This document shows, piece after piece, positions 6,117-10,534 of a stretch of 10,534 nt of DNA. Source of the stretch: an uncultured Fimbriimonadales bacterium (lineage in GTDB: Bacteria; Armatimonadota; Fimbriimonadia; Fimbriimonadales; GBS-DC); NCBI GenBank assembly GCA_937934465.1, contig CALGZO010000190.1, positions 1 to 10,534 of the forward strand. Direction: 5' to 3'. Position 1 is the stretch's first letter, and each line of letters begins with the position of its first letter. Below the pieces are notes generated by a model. The model worked only from the letters and a program-made list of their open reading frames with translations, was not told where the DNA came from and made no database searches. A program made the position numbers and the translations under genes.

Positions 6117-6742
6117 AGCGAATCGCGATACTGGTGTCGGGTCCCTCGCGCGGCAGCAACATGCGCGCGATTATCGAGGCGTGCCAATCGGGGCGCATTC
6201 CCGACAGCGCGGTGGTTGCGGTGGTGGGCGCACGCGACGACGCGCCCGCGCTGGAGACCGCCCGCGCGCTCGGCGTCTCCACTGCGGTAGTCAACCCGCG
6301 CGAGTTCCCCGACGCCGACGCCTACGCCCACGCGCTGCTGTGGGTACTCCAACGCGCGCAGCCCGACCTTATCTGCCTCGCTGGCTACATGCGCTTGCTG
6401 CCCAAGCCCATCGTGGACGCCTTCCCGATGCAGGTGATGAATATCCATCCTGCGCTGCTGCCCCTGTTCGGCGGTCAGGGGATGTACGGCTTGCGCGTGC
6501 ATCAAGCCGCCCTCGACAGCGGGATGAAGGTCACAGGCTGCACTGTGCATTTCGTGGACGAGCGCTACGATACGGGTCCCATCATCCTCCAGCGGTGCGC
6601 GCCCATACACGACGACGACACGCCCGAAACCTTAGCCGCGCGCCTGCTGCCGATTGAACACGAGACCTACATCGAGGCGATACGGCTGTTCGTGCAGGGC
6701 AAGCTGCGCGTGGCAGGCAATCGCGTCAGAGTGGACGAATAA
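6113..6742 (+). CDS. purN: Phosphoribosylglycinamide formyltransferase
   Basis: PurN uses 10-formyltetrahydrofolate to formylate GAR to FGAR in purine synthesis. The 209-residue length is normal. The catalytic set is visible: Asn110 and His112 in MNIHPALLP, and Asp153 in VDERYDTGPII. The loop FGGQGMYGLRVH (119-130) is of the FGGxGMYG type. The phosphate-binding loop reads SGPSRGSN, two residues longer than the SGNGSN of the E. coli enzyme. The ATG at 6113 gives an ATGA overlap with acpS, and the strand RIAILVSG begins directly after it. The longer open frame upstream is out of family and is not part of the protein. It is the last plus-strand gene, and its final 17 bp overlap the end of the opposing DUF1080 gene. 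Confidence 0.96.
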   Translation: MKRIAILVSGPSRGSNMRAIIEACQSGRIPDSAVVAVVGARDDAPALETARALGVSTAVVNPREFPDADAYAHALLWVLQRAQPDLICLAGYMRLLPKPIVDAFPMQVMNIHPALLPLFGGQGMYGLRVHQAALDSGMKVTGCTVHFVDERYDTGPIILQRCAPIHDDDTPETLAARLLPIEHETYIEAIRLFVQGKLRVAGNRVRVDE

Positions 6743-7961
6743 AGAGATTGCGGAACTGCAACGGCGCGCCGTGCGCTTGGAGCCAAATGCGCCCCTCAGA
6801 GGGCAACGGCGCGGCGCGGTTCCAATAGTTCTCCAGCGGCGTGTCGTGAACCACCAGCGTCTCGTTGAGCCATACCGTCACGCGGTCGCCCAGCGCCAAG
6901 ATACGGAAGCGGTTCCACTCGCCGACGGGTCGATCGGCGTAGGCGAGCGGCTGGCTCGGATGGCGCTCGTTGTTGTAGAGTCCCCCCGAGCCGATGGGAT
7001 TGTCCCAGATTTGCACTTGGGGCGTGTCGCGCAGGTAGATACCGCTGTCGCCGCCGCGCTCGATGCGCCACTCCAGCCACAGTTCGAAGTCGCCGTAGGC
7101 GCGCTCGGTAATCAGGTGTACGCCTTTGCCGTCGAAGTGCAGCACGCCGTCGGCGGCGCGCCAGTGCGTTAGATACTTCTGGTTCGCCTGCGCTTGGGCG
7201 CGTCGGCGTTCTGCCTCGCTCATAGCGGCTTGGTCGGGCGGGTCGGCGTACCAGCTGTTCCAGCCGCTCAGGTCGCGCCCGTTGAAGAGCGCGATGAACC
7301 CATCGGGCGGCTGGTTCGGCAGGCGCGGCGCGTCGACCTCGCGAACGCGCAGGTTGCGGAACTCCACGCGCCCGTTGTGCTGGATGAACCCGATATGCCC
7401 CGACTCGCGCAGGAAGCCCGGACGCGCACGCAGCTGCTCGCGGTCGGTAATCGTGTTGAGGTTCGCCTCCACAATCGTCTCGCCGTTCAGCACGACCTGC
7501 ACCTGTCGCCCGACGCATCGGATGCGCATCGTGTTCCACGCGCCGGCAGGCTTCACCGCGCTTTTACGAGCAGGGTACAGCCCATAGATTGCGCCGCAGA
7601 TGGAGCGCGGGTCGGACGGATGGTGCGCGGCGTCGTCCAAGATTTGGATTTCCATGCCGTAGCGCGAGGCTTGGAAGCCCATCGGGGCGCGGAGGGCAAT
7701 CCCGTTATTCGCGCCTGCGCTCAGGCGGAACTCCACCTGCAGTTCGAAGTCGCGGTAGACGCGCTTGGACATCAGTCGCCCGCGTCCGTCGCCGTCGAAG
7801 ATGAGCGTATCGTTCTCGACAGTGTAGGTCGGCGCGCCGTCGCGTTGCCATTCCGAGTCGGTGAAGGGCAGGGTGCGCCATTCGTCCGCGCGTGCGCACC
7901 CCACGAGTCCCCACATCCCGGCAACGCCTATCGCCAGCAGCCGCGTCGCGAGGCGCATCAT
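6726..7961 (-). CDS. Lipoprotein with two tandem DUF1080 domains
   Basis: A 411-residue exported protein. The N-terminus MMRLATRLLAIGVAGMWGLVGC has a lipobox (LVGC, Cys22), so it is probably a lipid-anchored protein. Two DUF1080 (concanavalin A-like jelly roll, '3-keto-disaccharide hydrolase' in current family naming) domains follow. Domain 1 is about residues 28-208, with DFELQVEFRLSAGANNGIALR and YGMEIQILDD. Domain 2 is about 220-411, with the hallmark GFIALFNGRDLSGW (221-234), DFELWLEWRIERGGDSGIYLR and VQIWDN. The family is linked to carbohydrate binding or hydrolysis; the substrate here cannot be read from sequence. The start overlaps the pepF stop (ATGA). The second Met (codon 7956-7958) is better spaced from a weak AGGGA and is an equal candidate. 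The end overlaps purN by 17 bp, convergently, with no terminator between. Confidence 0.92.
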   Translation of the reverse strand: MMRLATRLLAIGVAGMWGLVGCARADEWRTLPFTDSEWQRDGAPTYTVENDTLIFDGDGRGRLMSKRVYRDFELQVEFRLSAGANNGIALRAPMGFQASRYGMEIQILDDAAHHPSDPRSICGAIYGLYPARKSAVKPAGAWNTMRIRCVGRQVQVVLNGETIVEANLNTITDREQLRARPGFLRESGHIGFIQHNGRVEFRNLRVREVDAPRLPNQPPDGFIALFNGRDLSGWNSWYADPPDQAAMSEAERRRAQAQANQKYLTHWRAADGVLHFDGKGVHLITERAYGDFELWLEWRIERGGDSGIYLRDTPQVQIWDNPIGSGGLYNNERHPSQPLAYADRPVGEWNRFRILALGDRVTVWLNETLVVHDTPLENYWNRAAPLPSEGRIWLQAHGAPLQFRNLFIRPL

Positions 7962-9751
7962 GTTCCCTGCACAAGCGTCTCGAACTGCTCGATGTCGCGT
8001 CGGATGGCGTCGAACGCGCCGCGCCAGAAGTGGGGCGTGCGCAGGTCGAAGCCGAACTCCGCCGCGAGCGTCGGGGCGTCCGCCATCCCCGTGCGCGAGA
8101 GCAGGTCGTCGTAGCGAGCGCGGAAGCCGTCAGGGTCGTCCAAGTAGAGCGCGTACAACCCCAGCCCGAACAGCAAGCCGAACATGTAGGGGTAGTTGTA
8201 GAACGCGCTGCCGTAATAGTGGGGTTTCGCCGCCCACATGTAGGGGTGCAGGGCGTTCTCGTCCAGCCCGTCGCCGTAAGTTTGGAGTTGCGCGTCGCGC
8301 ATAATCTCGCACAGCTCGCGCGCGCTGAGCTCCCGCGCGTTCCGCTGTTCGAAGACCGCCTTTTCGAACAGGTATCGGCTGGTGATGTCCACCACCACTT
8401 GGCATGCGCCCTGTAGCGAGGCTTCGAGGATGGCGATTTGCGCGTCGCGGTCGGCGTCGCGCAGCGCGGCTTGGCGGATAATCGTCTCGCAGAAGATGCT
8501 GGCGGTCTCGGCGAGCGTCATGGGCGTTTGGCGTTGCAGGAAGGTGCGCTCGGCGAGGCAGAGGTTGTGATAGGCGTGTCCGAGCTCGTGCGCGAGGGTA
8601 CTCATGCCGCCGAAGGCGGGCTTGTAGTTGGTGAGGATGCGCGATTCGTCGCGGCGCAGCCGCATGCAGAACGCGCCGTCGCGCTTGCCCGACTGGGGCG
8701 GCGCGTCGATCCAGTTTTCCTCGAACGCGCGGCGGGCGAACGCGCTCATCTTCTGCGAGTAGGTCGCGAACTGCTCGATGATGAACTGCGCCGCCTCATC
8801 GTATTCCCAGCGCTTGGGTTCCTTGCCGACGGGCGCGAAGAGGTCGTACCACGCGCACCGCTCGACGCCGAGCAGGCGCGCTTTGGCGTGCAGGTAGCGT
8901 CGAAAGTCAGGGAACGCCTCGTAGGCGGCGTCGAGCATCGCGTTCAGGGTGGCTTCGTCGATCGCGCTGCGGAACAGCGCGGCGTGGAGCGGGCTATCCC
9001 AGCCGCGCTTGCGCGCCAGCAGGTTCGTCTCGCCCTTGATGGCGTTCAGCGCGCTGGCGATGGGCATCGCGTGCTGCTCCCATGCTTGCAGCTCCGCCTC
9101 GTAGCCTGCGCGGCGCACATCGCGGTCGGCGTCGTAGGCGAGATTGCGCACCATGCTCATCGTGAGCGTCTGCTTCTCACCCTTGATGGCGACTTCCACC
9201 TGAATCTGTGAGGTAAGGTTGCCGTACAGTTTGCTCCAGGCGTTGCCGCCCGTGAGTTGCATCTCGGCGGCGAGCGATTCTTCGGCGGGCGACATCATAT
9301 GCTCGGCGGCGATTCGGGCGCGGCGCAGCCAGTAGGCGTGTTGACGCGCCTGCTCCGAACGCTCAATCATCGCCTCCACCTCTTGCGACCCTGCCCACGC
9401 CGTGAGGCGCGTGCCGAGCTTCGACAGGCGCACCGATTGACGCTCCAACTCGCTGAGCCGCGCTTGGGCGTACTCGTCGCGCGAGTCGACCGACACGAAC
9501 GCATACACATACGCGCTCAGAGTCCACGCTTGGTCGTTCAGCGCATTGTAGGCGGGTAGCACGCGCTCCAGCACGCCTGCTGCAAGGTCAGCGTTCAAAG
9601 GCGTCGGCGTGCGGTCGATCTGCATTTCGTCGAACAAGCCTTCCAGCTCCTCAAGGGCGCGAACCAGACTCCGAAAATCGCGCTCATATTCGGGCGAGTC
9701 CAGCCCTGCGTAGACCACGCTCATATCCCAGCGGGGTAGCTCCGTTTTCAT
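7958..9751 (-). CDS. pepF: M3 family oligoendopeptidase F
   Basis: A 597-residue zinc metallopeptidase of family M3 (the usual length for PepF), cytoplasmic, degrading short peptides. The zinc site is complete: H388-E389-L-G-H392 in LAHELGHAYH, and the third ligand Glu415 in TPMTLAETASIFCE. The N-terminal helical part (about 1-200) and KGEKQTLTMS followed by VRNLAYDADRDVRRAGYEAE match the oligoendopeptidase pattern. The C-terminal FYNYPYMFGLLFGLGLYALY corresponds to the conserved M3B C-terminus. The ATG at 9749-9751 is preceded by no Shine-Dalgarno sequence but has a -10 box 10 nt upstream, so the mRNA is probably leaderless or nearly so. It is the first gene of a two-gene minus-strand unit with the DUF1080 lipoprotein, overlapping it by ATGA. 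There is no obvious functional link between the two. Confidence 0.95.
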   Translation of the reverse strand: MKTELPRWDMSVVYAGLDSPEYERDFRSLVRALEELEGLFDEMQIDRTPTPLNADLAAGVLERVLPAYNALNDQAWTLSAYVYAFVSVDSRDEYAQARLSELERQSVRLSKLGTRLTAWAGSQEVEAMIERSEQARQHAYWLRRARIAAEHMMSPAEESLAAEMQLTGGNAWSKLYGNLTSQIQVEVAIKGEKQTLTMSMVRNLAYDADRDVRRAGYEAELQAWEQHAMPIASALNAIKGETNLLARKRGWDSPLHAALFRSAIDEATLNAMLDAAYEAFPDFRRYLHAKARLLGVERCAWYDLFAPVGKEPKRWEYDEAAQFIIEQFATYSQKMSAFARRAFEENWIDAPPQSGKRDGAFCMRLRRDESRILTNYKPAFGGMSTLAHELGHAYHNLCLAERTFLQRQTPMTLAETASIFCETIIRQAALRDADRDAQIAILEASLQGACQVVVDITSRYLFEKAVFEQRNARELSARELCEIMRDAQLQTYGDGLDENALHPYMWAAKPHYYGSAFYNYPYMFGLLFGLGLYALYLDDPDGFRARYDDLLSRTGMADAPTLAAEFGFDLRTPHFWRGAFDAIRRDIEQFETLVQGT

Positions 9752-9759
9752 AACAAAGA

Positions 9760-9771
9760 GGATTGTACCTG
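9760..9771 (-). promoter_or_regulatory. -10 promoter element of pepF
   Basis: The minus strand reads CAGGTACAATCC, identical at 11 of 12 positions to the box before coaX. TACAAT (9762-9767) ends 10 nt before the ATG. The expected transcript start leaves a leader of about 3-4 nt and the bases between (TCCTCTTTGTT) hold no ribosome binding site. No convincing -35 box is seen at normal spacing. Confidence 0.55.
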
Positions 9772-9920
9772 CTCTCCATCGGCAACTCGAAGCGAAGGAA
9801 GCGAAATGCGCTCGCCCCCGACCCCGTTGCCTACTGCGCGGGAGAGGGGTCTACCTGCGCGGAGTTTGGGCGCGCCGCGACGCCCACTTCCCTTGCTCAC
9901 TGCGCGGGAGCGGAGCTGGT
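9763..9920. other. Non-coding spacer with a duplicated GC-rich word before the array
   Basis: I see no credible gene here: the open frames have no ribosome binding site or recognisable product. It contains two copies of the 12-mer ACTGCGCGGGAG (9833-9844 and 9899-9910), each preceded by TTGC and two pyrimidines, exactly 66 bp apart. It is not AT-rich as CRISPR leaders usually are, which fits the trailer side of the array. The first copy sits in a block with runs of C and GGGAGAGGGG, reminiscent of dispersed intergenic repeats. Confidence 0.5.
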
Positions 9921-9958
9921 GTTTCAATCCCTCACAGGTAGGCTACAAACTGGATGTC

Positions 9959-9967
9959 TACACCCCT
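9959..9967 (+). repeat. Target-site duplication, left copy
   Basis: TACACCCCT, directly before the left inverted repeat and identical to 10179-10187. It is part of the original spacer sequence. Confidence 0.88.
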
Positions 9968-9986
9968 GAGGCTGTTCGAAAAGTCG
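9968..9986 (+). repeat. Left terminal inverted repeat of the MITE
   Basis: GAGGCTGTTCGAAAAGTCG; 16 of 19 positions match the inverted right end. The match continues weakly to 23 positions (18 of 23). Confidence 0.85.
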
Positions 9987-10001
9987 CCTGTTGTATGGGA
10001 A

Positions 10002-10092
10002 ACCCCCTCCTGCAGGTTCCCCCTTGAAAAGGGGGAACCGATTTTTCTCAGTTGGTTCCCCCTGCTTGCAGGGGGAACCTAAAGGAGGGGGT
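10002..10092. repeat. Nested palindromic core of the MITE
   Basis: A 10-bp outer stem, ACCCCCTCCT (10002-10011) with AGGAGGGGGT (10083-10092), encloses two near-identical hairpins. The first is GGTTCCCCCTT/AAGGGGGAACC (10015-10025 with 10029-10039, loop GAA). The second is GGTTCCCCCTG/CAGGGGGAACC (10054-10064 with 10069-10079, loop CTTG). The whole can fold as a three-way Y-shape in DNA or RNA. The two hairpins differ mainly in their tips, so one may be a copy of the other. Confidence 0.9.
10015..10046 (+). terminator. Terminator-like hairpin inside the MITE (plus strand only)
   Basis: The 11-bp GC-rich stem (10015-10025 with 10029-10039) is followed by GATTTTT (10040-10046), the form of an intrinsic terminator for rightward transcription. 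On the minus strand the hairpins lack a U-tract. It would not stop a leftward pre-crRNA by the classical mechanism, and may be only a by-product of the palindrome. Confidence 0.3.
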
Positions 10093-10159
10093 ACCTACAC
10101 CTACTTGGCTATTGCCATAGGGGCGCACCTGCGTTCCATGAATAGGCATTCTGCCCAAA

Positions 10160-10178
10160 CGATTTTCCGAACACCCTC
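10160..10178 (-). repeat. Right terminal inverted repeat of the MITE
   Basis: On the minus strand GAGGGTGTTCGGAAAATCG, the partner of 9968-9986. Confidence 0.85.
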
Positions 10179-10187
10179 TACACCCCT
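10179..10187 (+). repeat. Target-site duplication, right copy
   Basis: TACACCCCT, directly after the right inverted repeat and identical to 9959-9967. The preceding base is C at both copies, but on the right this C is better read as the last base of the inverted repeat. Confidence 0.88.
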
Positions 10188-10534
10188 TGACAAACCTGTC
10201 AACCATGTTTCAATCCCTCACAGATAGGCTACAAACTTTCTCTGGAACCCAAGCACCTTCTACCGCGCGCTCCGGTTTCAATCCCTCACAGGTAGGCTAC
10301 AAACGAACCGCCGTCGCATACGAACTCCACACTGACGAGGTTTCAATCCCTCACAGGTAGGCTACAAACGAAACGCTCGCGAGAGACGTCGCCACAATAC
10401 TAATGTTTCAATCCCTCCCAGGTAGGCTACAAACTTGTCAAACTCTGATGACCTGCGTTGCTTGTCAGCAGTTTCAATCCCTCACAGGTAGGCTACAAAC
10501 GCAGGTACTCCACAATCGCCTCTTTCGCTTTGCC

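Larger units (their letters stand above)
9968..10178. mobile_element. MITE-like element, 211 bp, non-autonomous
   Basis: It has terminal inverted repeats: the left end GAGGCTGTTCGAAAAGTCG and the inverted right end GAGGGTGTTCGGAAAATCG match at 16 of 19 positions. A perfect 9-bp direct repeat, TACACCCCT, flanks it on both sides. It encodes no protein; its core (10002-10092) is a set of strong inverted repeats. These are the marks of a miniature inverted-repeat element moved by a transposase supplied elsewhere. A 9-bp duplication occurs in several DDE families (for example IS1, parts of IS4, the IS903 group of IS5). The GAGGcTGTTCG ends look IS4/IS5-like to me, but I cannot name the parent. Orientation is undefined. 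Confidence 0.87.
9951..10206. other. CRISPR spacer interrupted by a transposable element
   Basis: The spacer between the first two repeats is in two parts. The left part is 9951-9967, TGGATGTCTACACCCCT (17 nt). The right part after the second target-duplication copy is 10188-10206, TGACAAACCTGTCAACCAT (19 nt). Joined they make 36 nt, within the 35-38 nt range of the other spacers. The right half holds the palindrome TTGACA-AACC-TGTCAA if the last T of the duplication is included. Confidence 0.88.
9921..10534 (-). CRISPR. CRISPR array, trailer end, running off the right edge
   Basis: Six copies of a 30-bp repeat, GTTTCAATCC then CTCACAGGTA then GGCTACAAAC, lie at 9921-9950, 10207-10236, 10275-10304, 10340-10369, 10405-10434 and 10471-10500. 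Four are identical; the second has CAGATA for CAGGTA and the fifth CTCCCA for CTCACA. Complete spacers are 38, 35, 35 and 36 nt (10237-10274, 10305-10339, 10370-10404, 10435-10470); a further spacer is cut by the window end (10501-10534). The first spacer is split by a 211-bp insertion and is 36 nt when restored. On the minus strand the repeat ends ATTGAAAC, the usual 5' handle of crRNAs in many type I and III systems, so transcription is probably leftward with the leader off the right edge. The repeat looks like type I-B or III thermophile repeats. No cas gene is in the window, so the type is open. Confidence 0.96.

Noticed and set aside
7194..9211. Long plus-strand open frames opposite the DUF1080 and pepF genes
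   Set aside because: They are arginine- and alanine-rich shadows of well-identified minus-strand genes in GC-rich DNA, with no motif of their own.
9763..9920. CRISPR leader on the left side of the array
   Set aside because: It is GC-rich with no leader-like AT stretch, and the repeat polarity points the other way. It also serves as the pepF upstream region.
9921..9950. First repeat as an isolated repeat or a second small array
   Set aside because: The target duplication and the restored 36-nt spacer show that it belongs to the same array.
10015..10079. The paired hairpins as a dedicated terminator of the CRISPR array
   Set aside because: They lie inside the inserted element, and the only T-run favours rightward transcription, opposite to the inferred direction of the array.
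9763..10227. Small open frames across the array, the MITE and the spacer before them
   Set aside because: They run through CRISPR repeats and palindromes, have no ribosome binding site and resemble nothing.
10508..10518. Self-targeting: the last spacer shares CTCCACAATCG with 7467-7477 in the DUF1080 gene
   Set aside because: The match is only 11 contiguous bases (about 15 with one mismatch), which can occur by chance; the rest of the spacer does not match.

Overview
The window is GC-rich bacterial chromosome: two tRNA genes, a dense run of mostly housekeeping genes, a short opposing block, and the end of a CRISPR array. The organism is not named by any marker here. Several things suggest a thermophilic member of a deep-branching phylum, with Armatimonadota as my guess and no more than that: PD40 propeller, DUF1573 and DUF1080 proteins beside housekeeping genes, a PurN of the FGGxGMYG type, and a 30-nt CRISPR repeat of the kind common in thermophiles.

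Layout. 1-158, minus strand: tRNA-His followed 4 nt later by tRNA-Lys, reading out of the window. 159-222: a back-to-back promoter region. 223-6742, plus strand: eight tightly packed genes: coaX (type III pantothenate kinase), a protein with a DnaA domain I-like N-terminus, a membrane-anchored PD40 propeller, a secreted DUF1573 protein with a degenerate metzincin-like domain, a TPR protein, a small membrane-anchored protein, acpS and purN. Junctions are ATGA overlaps or a few bases, apart from a 36-bp gap with its own -10 box before the DUF1573 gene. CoaX and AcpS frame the run functionally: one starts coenzyme A synthesis and the other spends CoA to load acyl carrier protein. 6726-9751, minus strand: an M3 oligoendopeptidase (pepF) followed by a lipoprotein with two DUF1080 domains. 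The latter meets purN tail to tail with a 17-bp overlap.

9752-10534 has no gene. A GC-rich spacer (9763-9920) leads into a CRISPR array of six 30-bp repeats (9921-10500). By repeat polarity the array is transcribed leftward, so its leader and any cas genes lie beyond the right edge.

Main discovery: the apparent 256-bp gap between the first two repeats is a 36-nt spacer interrupted by a 211-bp non-coding element (9968-10178). The element has imperfect terminal inverted repeats (16 of 19 matching), is flanked by a perfect 9-bp target duplication (TACACCCCT), and carries a nested double-hairpin core. Removing it with one copy of the duplication restores a spacer of exactly 36 nt. It is a MITE that transposed into a CRISPR spacer. 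Secondary observations are a shared GGTAYAAT promoter box placed so that coaX, and probably pepF, would give leaderless mRNAs, and the pseudo-metzincin/DUF1573 fusion.
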